The notes beneath the pieces were generated by a model, which saw nothing but the letters and a program-made list of their open reading frames with translations, searched no databases and had not been told where the DNA came from. DNA of 64,000 nucleotides from Kingdonia uniflora. Its lineage: Eukaryota > Streptophyta > Magnoliopsida > Ranunculales > Circaeasteraceae. This document shows, one piece after another, positions 36,857-46,833 of this stretch. The DNA lies in the NCBI GenBank assembly GCA_014058105.1, contig JACGCM010001488.1:558001-622000 (forward strand), written 5' to 3'. Position 1 is the first letter of the stretch. Every line of letters begins with the position of its first letter. The translations under genes and the position numbers were made by a program.

Positions 36857-37374
36857 AGATGTCTTTCTTTATAAAACAAAAAAATTGTAATGATGGTTGT
36901 AAATTTTGTGATTTATTAATCATTGGGGGAGGAGAATCAAGTAGATTAATGACTATTTCGTTGTAACACAAATTGGACTCACTGGCTGCAAAGCTAATCT
37001 TATAAGTTATACGGGCCGGGATTTCCAAGAAGTATGAAAATAATTTGATGTGATCTAAGTTGGCTTCTTTCCAAAAAAATGTTAGCGTCTTTGTAATTGA
37101 TTGATTTGTACATTTTTATCCATAATTATTCTTGCCATAACATATTACATTGCTAACATGACTATTTGTTTAACAATTGCATTCTACATCATCATCTTTA
37201 TTAGCTATTGTGATTAGGACTGCTAAGCCAAGGTATAATACTGCAGTGGTCATTGAATGAAGTTCTCTTAGAGATAATTTGAGCAAATAATAGGTGTGAT
37301 GTAGCTCAACACAACATAGATACTCACACAACGCAAATATTAATTGAAGTGTTTATAGTATTGGAAGGGCCTAC
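36857..37374. other. Unassigned AT-rich stretch
   Basis: I see no ORF, repeat or motif that I can assign between the small LTR element and the Tat fragment. Confidence 0.4.
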
Positions 37375-37640
37375 CCCTCGACCTAGTCCAAACTTGAACT
37401 ACCTCAGTATTAGAGTCACAAATTCCACACATGACATGAACAATAAGTATTGCCACCTAGACCACGAACTGATAAAAAACGTGGATTGAACACTAGAGAA
37501 AATATGAACAAGTCAAAGACACATGTCTCTCATGAACTAAATAGTTACACTGTCAACTACCACTTACCTCACCATTCGGAGAACGTGCTTCAGTACGATA
37601 ACGAGTTGCGGGTAAGGTCTATATAAAGAAAAAGTTCCAG
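37375..37640 (+). promoter_or_regulatory. Tat polypurine tract and antisense-ORF promoter, copy C
   Basis: GGGCCTACCCCTCGACCTAG matches the tract at 6558. The homology then runs through CATGTCTCTCATGA to a TATA box (TCTATATAAAG, 37618-37628), as in copy B. It stops on the left exactly at the tract, so the expected LTR is absent. Just downstream, 37690-37725 and 37890-37921 are inverted copies of each other (built on TTATCCTCAAACAGCGGCCT). This marks a small rearrangement before the ORF. Confidence 0.55.
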
Positions 37641-37888
37641 AGGAAATAGGGACCTCAAATCCATGAAAACAGCGGCCTCAAACCCTCAAACATCGACTTT
37701 ATCCTCAAACAGCGGCCTCAAATCCACGAAAAGATAATAGTAAGTAGCTCGAACCTGGGAAGAGTGGGTTATAGAAACTAAAATACGTTGCGTATAGTCA
37801 ATCGAAAATTTAGTCCTCTTAACTGAACAGTATAAAAGTGTGACTTGTTCTTTAAGAAGGTTACTCATAAAAAATTGTGAAGACTCGT

Positions 37889-40314
37889 TCGCTGAGGCCA
37901 CTGTTTGAGGATAAAGACGATCTCCTCGAGAAACAATGTCGAGCTAAAGCTTGAGAGAAGATGGTTGCTGTTGTGGACGATGAATTTAAGAAGGTTAGTA
38001 AATAGTTGGTTTTGTCAACTTTTTTTTTTTTTTTGCTCGAGCTGACTTATTTCTTTTATCAGTTTGCTCGCGCTCTGAGGGGGGTTAAGCTTGGTTTCCA
38101 GGACAGGTCGATTGAGCTGGAAAAGAGGATTTCCCAGCTCTAGGGAGAAAAAAACCTGTTGGAAGAGAAACTAACTCGGGAGAGGGAAGCTTCCCAGTTG
38201 GAACTGGAGAAAGAAAGGGAAGCTGCTGCCCTAAAGCTGAAGGAAGTTAGGGCCGAAAGTGTAGCTAAAGCAGAGCGATTGGTTACCATGTCCGCTACTT
38301 CTCAGAATAACCTTGTAGGGAAGCTCTACCAGCTGAGGTATACAAAGGCGGAGATTACGGCATTCAACGAAGGGAATTATGAGGAGATGGAAATTATGGA
38401 TGAAGAGGAGGTTAAGGGAAGGGAGGATGGTCTGAATGTTGTTGAAATGACCGCTGCCGATAATCAGGAAATTATTAATCAGGTAGGATGATCGTATAAT
38501 GTAACATTGGTTGTGAAACATGAACTTGAGCTTTGTAATATTTTATTGCTGTTAGATGCCAACAATATTTTGCTTATGAAATTCCGTATTTGTAGGAGAT
38601 AGAAAGCTCGCGCCTCAGAGTTATGGACTTAGAGGGCCTGTTTGTAGTAGAGAAAAAATCCTCTGTTGAATTACAGGTTAGATAATTAAGATAAATTAAT
38701 AACTAGATGAACAAGAATTTAATAGAAGAAAGGATAAGTACCTTATATGTTTACTCTAGTTCAGGATGTTTATGATGTACACTCTGTCTTGTGACCAAAT
38801 CTTGTTTCTTCGTCTGTAGGACAAAGAGGCATTGGCTATTTCGAGCTTGCCCTGTTCTGCAAGTTTGTCAGTATGCTTCTGTCGATCTGTTTCCCAATTA
38901 GGAATTGATGTTGTGAGTCCCTGCTAACTGTTATGCAGAAGGAGGTAGACATTGCTTGAGAGAGAAAAAAGCAGACTCTTTTGTATAATGCTGAGTATGC
39001 AGATGAATATGAGGCTTTGAGCTCTCAGTATGAAGATTGATTGGATGATAATGTGAAGCTTTCTTTAAAGCTCAAAGAAGCTAAGAGACAAGTCCAGGAT
39101 AAGATTGCAACAATTTTGAGCAGGGATTTCTCTTTGAATAAACTTACCCGCGAACTTGCTGAGTTGAAGGAAAAGGCATCATGTTCTCGGCACGAGGCTG
39201 AGTTAGCCGAATACCGTATTAGAGCGTTAAATGAAGAGATATCAGATATGAAATGTAACATTCGTGCTCTGAACGAGTAGTTGTTGAAGAGAGAGATCGA
39301 CCTGGATACTGCGCGAACTAACTTGGCTGTGTCTGAGCCCGATTTTGAAAAATTGAGCAGTAGTATTATGGGAAAAGATCGAGAATTGCAGAACTCTGAA
39401 TAAATACGTGATAGTTTGATTGCCTGGTTTGATCGTTTAAAAGTCGATTTATGTCATTTAAAAGGGAGAGAGGCTCAGAACAGGGCTGATTTAGCAGAGG
39501 TTCAAGCCAAGAACCAAAGTTTGGTGGACGAGTTGGCCCAAGCTCGCGGAAACGTGAAGAGGGTTGTGCAACGTGATAAGGAGATGAATAAAAGAATTAA
39601 ACAGTTCTGTGGTTAAATTTCCGAATTGGAGCGGGAATTACGTGTACGTGAAATGAAGTATCAGAAAGATCTGAAATTTGAATTGGATAAAAGGGATGGT
39701 GAAATTGCTTCTGGTTAGGGGAGTCGAGAGATGAAGGAATTTCTTCGTCGAAAAGAAGCGTTAGTGGAGAATATGCGTATTGATCTCACAAACTCTCGGC
39801 AGAAGTCGATAGATCTTACAAGGCAGATGAGTGAACGTATCGATCAATTAACAGCTGAACTGGCTAAATCAAAGCTCGTCATTCGAAGGATAACAAGCGC
39901 GCTGCTGTTACTCACCAAGCCTTTAAGGAACTAGTAGTTCATAAACAAGAAAAATATGATGGTGAAGCTTTGCATCAACGGCAATTAAGCGCATTGGTTG
40001 CATTTTTTGTTGAGGAAATAAAATTCCTGCAGGTTGAGAGAAATTTATTGCAAGATTGCTTCTCTGGAAGGACTTGTGTAGGTAAACTCGATATCTCGAG
40101 CATAGATCCAATTGGTGTTATGGATCGTGGTATTGGGACCACGACGGCTGTACATATGGCTCGAGGGAGAGAAATTATTACTGAACGAGCTTCATAATAT
40201 ATGGCATCCGGGACTGGAATAGGGGGAAGCTCGAGTGTAGTTGCACCTACTCCTGTTGTGGGAGGAAGGTCGACTGCTCTTCCATCAAGAAAATCCAGCA
40301 GAGTTAAAAAGAAA
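37889..40314 (+). pseudogene. Tat-type antisense ORF, copy C (3' exons, long coiled coil)
   Basis: The 5' part, including the transposase-like domain, is missing. Exons follow with good splice sites: up to 37993, intron 37994-38062 (GTTAGT to ATCAG), exon 38063-38482, then short exons from about 38597 and 38820 and a long last exon from about 38941. They encode Glu/Lys/Arg/Leu-rich coiled coil almost throughout (for example LELEKEREAAALKLKEVRAE, 38159-38491; 39041-39280; 39416-39616; 39731-39934) and end with a Gly/Ser/Val-rich tail at 40314. At least six in-frame stops interrupt it. Downstream come a minisatellite and, on the opposite strand, the integrase, the order expected for a Tat element in minus orientation. 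Confidence 0.72.
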
Positions 40315-40503
40315 TAGAATTGAACTCTGATAACGAGTACCTTTTGTATGTAGCTGATGTTGATGCTTCAGTGCCCGATGTAGGACTGTGAGAGGAGCGT
40401 TGTAATTTGAAATGCTGATATGAGAAAATAATATTTCCACACCTGCAGTAGATGTTATTCTCTGGTTTGACCCATTGAATTAGAAGAAATCCGTGGGTGT
40501 AGA

Positions 40504-41140
40504 TGTAAGTATTATCTGTGCCTCAACCCTTGGACTTCAGGGAGGCTTAGCGGTAGCGAGCTAGTATTATCTTTGCTCTTTGCTCTTTGCTCGTACTTTA
40601 GGTGGTCACCACAGGCTAAGAGGTTCTTTATGGCCTCTGCCTCGGATCTATGTTTCCTCAGGGGTTCAGGTAGTATTATCTATGCCTTGATACCATATTG
40701 GATATTGGAGCTTAGCGGCAGCGAGCAAGTTTATTCCTCATTCGTGCTTTAGGCTTGATCCCGCAGGCTGAGGCTCTTTATGGCCCCAGCCCCAGAGGTT
40801 TTTGAATCCTCAGGGGTTCGGCTAGTATTATCTATGCCTTGATACCATATTGGATGTTTGAACTTAGCGGAAGCGAGCAAGTTTTTTCATCACTCGTGTT
40901 TTAGGCTTGATCCCGCAGGCTGAGGCTCTTTATAGCCCCAGCCAAGAAGGTTTTTGAATTCTCAGGGGTTCGGCTAGTATTATCTATGCCTTGATACCAT
41001 ATTGGATATTGGAGCTTAGCGGCAGCGAGCAAGTTTTTTCCTCACTCGTGCTTTAGGCTTGTTATCTTCAGGCTAAGAGGTTCCTTATGGCCCCCGCCTT
41101 TGGATGTATGAGTATCCTCAAGAGTTAGGCTAGTATTTTC
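40504..41140 (+). repeat. Minisatellite, about 152-bp unit, about 4 copies
   Basis: GGTAGTATTATCTATGCC-like starts recur near 40504, 40661, 40813, 40965 and 41121 (spacing mostly 152-156). Each unit contains GAGCTTAGCGGCAGCGAGCA and CGCAGGCTGAGGCTCTTTAT. The array sits between the antisense ORF and the integrase. Its sequence is unrelated to the arrays at 12249, 60500 and 61126. Confidence 0.85.
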
Positions 41141-44078
41141 TATGCCATTACCAATGTTGGATGTGGTTTACCCTTAGGGATCGAGCTAGGATAGACTACG
41201 TTTTAACCCTTGGATGGAGATGAAGTAGAACTGTATAGCAAAGATTCTTGTGATAAAAATGAGATTTCATTTATTGAAAAGAGTTTGTACATACATTGGA
41301 GGTGAAATCTCGAGGTGGATTGAACGTTGCTTTGTGAGGGAGGAGCTGTTCAGCGTGGATATAACTTTAATTTTCTTGTATTCTATGGATTTGGAATTTT
41401 GTCACAAGCTTCCGTCATGAGATAGTATGAACCCAGACCAGTTCACCCTATGACCATGAAAGGACCTTCTCAGTTTTCTGCTAGTCTCCCAGCATGTGGA
41501 TCTTTTTTGTTATCTGAGATTTCTCAAAGGACCCAGTCGTTGATAGTGAACTCCCAAGTACGAACTCGTTTGTTGTATGAATTTGCCAGCGTTTGTTGGT
41601 ATCGACCAAGATTTGCGATAGCTCGATCTCGTGTCTCATCGATCCAATTGAGGTTGCAAGCCAATTCGAGCTCATTTTCTTCGTCTGTAAGGCCGTGGTC
41701 CCTCACAGGATGGTGGAACTTCGTTGGGATGACTGCTTTAGTTCCATAGGCAAGCAGAAAAGAAGAACACTGTGTCAACTTCTGGGGCGTAGTTCGATAA
41801 GCTCATAAGGCGTGAGGTAATTCACGTATCCAGTTGCCCTTCTTTTGTAACATAAGGCGCTTTTTAAGACCATCTACGATGATCTTGTTTGTGATCTCCG
41901 TCTGCCTGTTTCCCTGGAGGTAGTATGGGTTTGATGGAGAATGTATTATGTTGTGTTTGCTGAGAAATGCTACGACCTTTGCTCCAATGAACTGATGACC
42001 GTTATCGATACGGATCAAATGTAGGCAACCAAATCTTGTGATGATATGCTGCCAAATGAAAGAAATGACCTCTTCTTCTCGAGTTCTGCATAGAGGAATT
42101 GCTTCGACCCATTTAGTGAAGTAATCTGTGAAAACATGGAGAAATTTCCTATTACCCGGAGTATTGGGAAATTTACCAACGAGATCAAGTGCCCATCGCC
42201 TGAACGGCCAGTACACCTTACTGGCATGGAGCTCGAGGGCAGGGGACCAAATTTGATTTCCATGACCCTGACATGCATCGCATTTCCTTGAGTATTCTTC
42301 AACTTGCTTCCGTATCCCTGGCCAGAACACTCCTTGGGTAATAGCTCTGTTAGCAAGATCTCGTTCTGCGGTATGGGATCCACAGATTCCTTCATGTAGA
42401 TCTCGAATCATGTTGTCGGCAAGTTCCTTAGAGAGGCACTTGAGGTATGGACCAATGACTGAGCGTTTGTAGAGATCGCCGTTTGGTTTGACTGTGTAGC
42501 GCTTTGAATTCTCGATGATATTTCTGCGCTGCTGTGGATCATCTGGTAGTGACCCGTTGCATGAGTTATCATGACTAAGATAAATAATAAAAAGTTTCCT
42601 CCAATCATCTATGCCATTTCCAATGTTGGATGTGGTTTACCTTTAGGGATCGGGTTAGGATAGACTGCATTTTGACCCTTGGATGGAGATGAAGTAGAAC
42701 TGTATAGCAAGGATTCTTGTGATAAAAATGAGATTTCATTAATTAAAAAGAGTTTGTACATACATTGGAGGTGAAATCTCGAGGTGGATTGAACATTGCT
42801 TTGTGACGGAGGAGCTGTTCAGCGTCGATATAACTTCAATTTTCTTGTATTCCATGGATTTAGAATTTTATTACCAGCCTTCGTCATGAGATAGTATAAA
42901 CCCAGACCAGTTCGCCCTATGACCATGAAAGGACCTTCCCAATTTTCTACTAGTTTCCCAGCATGTGAATCTTTTCTGTTATCTGGGATTTCTCGAAAGA
43001 CCCAGTCGTTGATAGCGAACTCCCGAGTGCGAACTCGTTTATTGTATGAATTTGCCAGTGTTTGATGACATCGACCAAGATTTGCGATAGCTCGATCTCG
43101 TGTCTCATCGATCCAATTGAGGTTGCAAGCCAATTCGAGCTCATTTTCTTCGTCTGTGAGGTCGTGGTCCCTCACAGGATGGTGGTACTTCGTTGGGATG
43201 ACTGCTTCAGTTCCATAGGCAAGTAGAAAAGGAGAGCACTGTGCCAACTTCCGGGGCGTAGCTTGATAAGCCCATAAGACGTGAGGTAATTCACGTATCC
43301 AGTTGCCCTTCTTTTGTAACATAAGGCGCTTTTTAAGACCATCTACGATGATCTTGATTGTGATCTCCGTCTGCCTGTTTCCCTGGGAATAGTATGGGTT
43401 TGATGGAGAATGGATTATGTTGTGTTTGTTGAGAAATGCTACGACCTTTGCTCTAACGAACAGAGGACCGTTATCGATACGGATCAAATGTAGATAACCA
43501 AATCTTGTGATGATATGCTGCCAAATGAAAGAAATGACCTCTTCTTCTCGAGTTCTGCATAGAGGAATTGCTTCGACCCATTTAGTGAAGAAATCTGTGG
43601 CAACAAGGAGAAATTTTCTATTACCCAGAGTATTAGGGAATTCACAAACGAGATCAAGTGCCCATCGCTTGAATGACCAGTATACCTTACTGGCATGGAG
43701 TTCGAGGGCAGGGGACCGAATTTGATTTCCTTGACGCTGACATGCATCGCATTTCCTTGAGTATTCTTCAGCTTGCTTCCGCATCCCTGTTCAGAACACT
43801 CCTTGGGTAATAGCTCTGTTAGGAAGAGCTCGTCCTGCGGTATGGGATCCGCAGATTCCTTTATATAGATCTTGAAGCATGTTGTCGACAAGTTCCTTAG
43901 AGAGGCACTTGAGGTATCGACCAGTGACTGAGCGTTTGAAGAGATCGCCGTTTGGTTGGACTATGTAGCGCTTTGAATTCTCGATGATGTTTCTGCGCTG
44001 CTGTGGATCATCTTGTAGTGGCCCGTTGTATGAGTTATCATGACCGAGATAAATAATGAAAGGTTTCCTCCAATCATC
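41141..44078 (-). repeat. Tandem duplication of a 1469-bp integrase segment
   Basis: The segment 41141-42609 is repeated at 42610-44078. Both units start TATGCCATTWCCAATGTTGG and end CCAATCATC, and both are 1469 bp long by my count. Identity is roughly 94 percent by eye. The first unit begins in the last minisatellite copy, so a minisatellite tail is carried into the middle of the duplicated array at 42610. Confidence 0.88.
41400..42609 (-). pseudogene. Tat-type integrase, distal duplicate
   Basis: On minus: part of the region before the zinc finger, an H2C2-type finger (HEGICGSHTAERDLANRAIT with CDACQ about 25 residues on), then the integrase core with FTDYFTKWVEAIPLCRTREE and LIRIDNGHQF, and the C-terminal part (TKFHHPVRDHGLTDEENELE, ANSYNKRVRTWEF) in a shifted frame. 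The catalytic D and D are present. Damage relative to the other unit includes a frameshift around 41803 and a stop at the start. It has no RT or RNase H attached: these are lost upstream because the other integrase copy and then copy D of the antisense ORF lie there. Confidence 0.82.
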
Positions 44079-44110
44079 TTTCGCCATCTCATCGCCCCCA
44101 GTGTTAATCG
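42819..44110 (-). pseudogene. Tat-type integrase, proximal duplicate (most complete)
   Basis: The frame begins with the region between RNase H and integrase (MAKDDWRKPFIIYLGHDNSY, 44087-43791), then the zinc finger (QDLYKGICGSHTAGRALPNR) in the next frame. A 321-codon ORF (43784-42819) covers CDACQRQGNQ, the core (ATDFFTKWVEAIPLCRTREE, LIRIDNGPLF, NPYYSQGNRQ) and the C-terminal part ending WEGPFMVIGRTGLGLYYL and LNPWNTRKLKLYRR. Only one frameshift near 43790 seems to separate the finger from the core. It belongs to a Ty3-gypsy element of the Tat type on minus. The boundary with copy D at 44110-44150 is not a normal element junction. Confidence 0.85.
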
Positions 44111-44149
44111 CATATACTGTAGTACGATTAATACTGGGTCTAGAAATAA

Positions 44150-44990
44150 CTCAGGAGGCTTCCCTCTCCCGAGTCAGTTTCTCTTCCAACTGGTTTTTCT
44201 CTCCTTAGAGCTGGGAAATCCTCTTTTCCAGCTCAATTGACCTGTTCTGGAAACCAAGATGAACCCCCCTCAGAGCGCGAGCAAACTGAAAAAAGAAATA
44301 AGTCAGCTCGAGCAATAAAAAATAAAAAAAATCGACAAAACCAACTATTTACTAACCTTCTTAAATTCATCGTCCCAACAACAACCATCTTCTTTCGATC
44401 TTTAGCTCGACATTGTTCCTCGAGGAGACCAGCTTCAACCTTAAACCGCGGCCTCAAATCCGCCCCCTCAACGATCTTATCGCTCTCCACTAGCTCCACC
44501 TGCGACCTCGCAGAAGAAGTTACCTTCCTCCTCTTACTGCCGTCGTCCATATTGTCCGACGTAACAGAACGAGAAGAGGCCCCCCTTTTTCTGGCCTTCC
44601 TCTTCGCAAGGTTCCGTACAACAGTACTGGAGACAGTGGCCATGTCCACTGGACCATCTGGCATTTTATTGAGCCGTACGAACTTCAAAGGCGTACTTAG
44701 TTCATGAGTTAACAATTCCACTTCCATAGAGCCTGGAGTTTTCCCAGCCATTCTCCTCTTCGCTTGTGATCTCCTGACCTTTTCGTCCTTACTAGCTACC
44801 CTTTTGAACCTACTTATCTCTAACTCTTTGAGAACAGCTTCGAGCTCAGTGCCTTCCCTGGCAACGGCGTCTATAAAAGATTCCTTCCTCGACACTTTGC
44901 AATTAATTCCTACATAAAAAACAGCAGCGTAAGATACAACCAACTATAGAAATATAGTTCAACATAAGAATGGTAGTTCGATCTTCAATG
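44150..44990 (-). pseudogene. Tat-type antisense ORF, copy D (5' exons only)
   Basis: On minus, an intron acceptor (TTTTTATGTAG) opens an exon at 44909 that runs to 44357 and is free of stops. It reads FIDAVAREGTELEAVLKELE, closely like SLLDIVAQEGVELEVVLKDL in copy B, then a basic region (KRKARKRGASSRSV, DDGSKRRKVT) that looks like a nuclear signal. An intron (GTTAGT to TTTTTTCAG) leads to exon 44285-44150 with the start of the coiled coil. The homology to copy C stops at about 44150, after which integrase sequence follows. Copies D and C overlap by about 300 bp in inverted orientation. D has only the front of the ORF and C only the back. Confidence 0.7.
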
Positions 44991-45007
44991 GTATACTTAC
45001 CCTTAAT

Positions 45008-45870
45008 GTTGTTTGAATACTTTGCAACATATAGAATTGTATTCAAATAAAATTACTTTTATTTGAATAACTTTCAACATTTGCATTTATATTCGAATAG
45101 ATTGATTGTTGGTCGAATAACCTTCAACAATTGCATCTCTGTTCGAAAAGATTGAGTGTTGTTCGAATAACTTTCAACAGTTACATCTCTGTTTGAATAG
45201 AGTAATTATTGTTCGAATAAATTTCATAAGATAGATTACTATTCGAATAGATTGATTTTTATTCGAACAAAGCCCGTGTTTTATGTTTTCTATTTAAGAA
45301 TACTTGCCTTTTTCAAATACTCATTTCTTGATAACCTTTTTTTTAGGGCTTGATTTTTTAGAGGGAAGAGAGATCCTTTTGAGAGATTCAAGAGAGAATC
45401 AAATCACTCAAACCTTGAATCAATTAATTTATCAAGAAACCCTCTTCATGCATTGAAGAACTGAATTGAAGAACTTGAGCGATTCAAGATTAGGAGCCTC
45501 GACGTGAGATTGGAGCGAGGCATTGCCAGACGCGGAATTGATTGTAATAAGATTAATTGGAAGAGAGATAACCATGGGAGGTGCTTATCGAGTCTGTAAG
45601 TGATTAAATTCTTGTAATTCTTTTTCAATAGTGGATTGTTTAGCTATCGGGTGATTCGATAGCGACCTGTGGGTTTTTCTCCTAAGAAAGGTTTCCCACA
45701 GGGTTAATTATCTTTGCTTTATCTTTAATTTCTATTGCTTGCTTGACATTATATAATCGTATCGAAATAAACTAGGTTCAGCTTTGACCATTAATTCATA
45801 GGATTTAAGACCTATTAATTTAGACTTAAAACAATCATAATTGATTAGTCTCAGGCAACTAGTTATTTTA
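45008..45870 (+). repeat. Probable copia-like LTR inserted in Tat copy D
   Basis: This block interrupts the Tat homology between 44990 and 45873. It may begin TGTTGTTTGAATAC (45008). Its first part repeats TTCGAATA-type motifs (45000-45280), like the TTCGAACGA palindromes in the U3 of the copia LTR at 33261. A TATA-like CTATTTAAG follows near 45290. A stretch with CCTGTGGGTTTTTCTCC and GGTTTCCCACAGGG (45670-45715) resembles the R/U5 part of plant copia LTRs. Ends and target duplication are not resolved. No primer site or internal copia sequence follows, so a solo LTR is likely. Confidence 0.4.
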
Positions 45871-45872
45871 GA

Positions 45873-46075
45873 CTGAGTAATTGTTGAGTTTATGAGAGAC
45901 ATGTGGCTTTGACTTGTTTAGATTTTTCTATTTGATCTCGACCCACGTCTTTCATCAGTTCGTAAAGTAGGTGACAATGTTGACCGGAGGAGTCATGTGG
46001 AGAATGCGTGGATGTATCATGGAGGTAGTTCGAACTGGAGATAGTTCGATTTAGGTAAGATTGAAGGGTAGGCCT
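45873..46075 (-). repeat. Tat 3' end fragment belonging to copy D
   Basis: On minus this matches 6545-6750 and 37375-37560: the tract GGTAGGCCTC, GTTCGAACTACCTCCATG, then CATGTCTCTCATAA. Like copy C it ends exactly at the polypurine tract, and the LTR is missing. Confidence 0.6.
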
Positions 46076-46119
46076 CTACACTTCTAAAAGCTTTTTTCCG
46101 CGCGTATCTTGTTTTGCCA

Positions 46120-46833
46120 ATTCTTCTCGCTCACCCTGCGTCTTTATAACCTCAATCAACTCATCTAACTTATCCAAAGTATTTTAAGCTTTTTGTTTGT
46201 TCTTCCCACTGTGACGACTACTTTATGACTGAAAAATAGATGGCATTTGTTGTGGTACAGACTGTGCAAAGTGATAAGACGTAGATTGCTCTGGTTGAGG
46301 GATGGAGGGCTTTACTTCATACCAAGTACGAAATGAACCCCCAGATGGTTCATAATGATGATCGGTAAAGTATGTATCAGTATATGGTGTGTATCAAGAA
46401 AAAAAAACATTCATAAATTTATAATATGACTATACATATGAACATAATAATCGAAAGACTACTATACCTTAATCAAGGCATCGCACTATTCAGGTGGAAG
46501 ATGAAACGTACAGGTTTCTGCATTAAAACCATTCCCAGTTCTTATCAAAAGCCATGTCCAAGCATTGTACTTCACTCTTTGGTAAAACCAGACATTACTA
46601 AAATATTTAGGTCCACGAGTTAGGTAAAATTTTGCATTGTACTCCTCCCTAATCTTGGTCCAAGAGTCTTTCGAAAGTCCAAACCCCACATCTTTAGTTG
46701 TTTCAAGTTCACGCTTGCATAATACAATAAAAGTGTGCAACATCTCAGCATTAAGTTTCTTTGCTTGTTTGGAAGTATCTTGGCTTGGGTCACCAGTCAC
46801 TTCTTGCTGAGCCTTCTTATTCTTTGGAGGCAT
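46120..46833 (-). pseudogene. Myb/SANT-like domain protein (PIF/Harbinger-associated type), pseudogene
   Basis: The start is Met at 46833 (MPPKNKKAQQEVTGDPSQDT), directly after a splice acceptor (TTCATCAG). The Myb/SANT-like domain follows: LNAEMLHTFIVLCKRELETT, GLSKDSWTKIREEYNAKFYL, then KYNAWTWLLIRTGNGFNAET and a C-terminal HLPPE. In relatives a Trp pair follows that position. Here the first is a stop (46486), so the frame is closed early. A donor at 46468-46466 (AAG/GTATAG) follows. The next exon (about 46392-46230, YFTDHHYEPSGGSFRTWYEV) lacks a proper AG acceptor. The tail to about 46120 holds DKLDELIEVIKTQGEREELA. Proteins of this type accompany the PIF/Harbinger transposase or act as host Myb-like factors. 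No HARBI1-type transposase is present here. Confidence 0.7.

Noticed and set aside
44237..44707. 156-codon open frame on plus
   Set aside because: It is the antisense shadow of the open exon of copy D; the codon pattern and homology are on minus.
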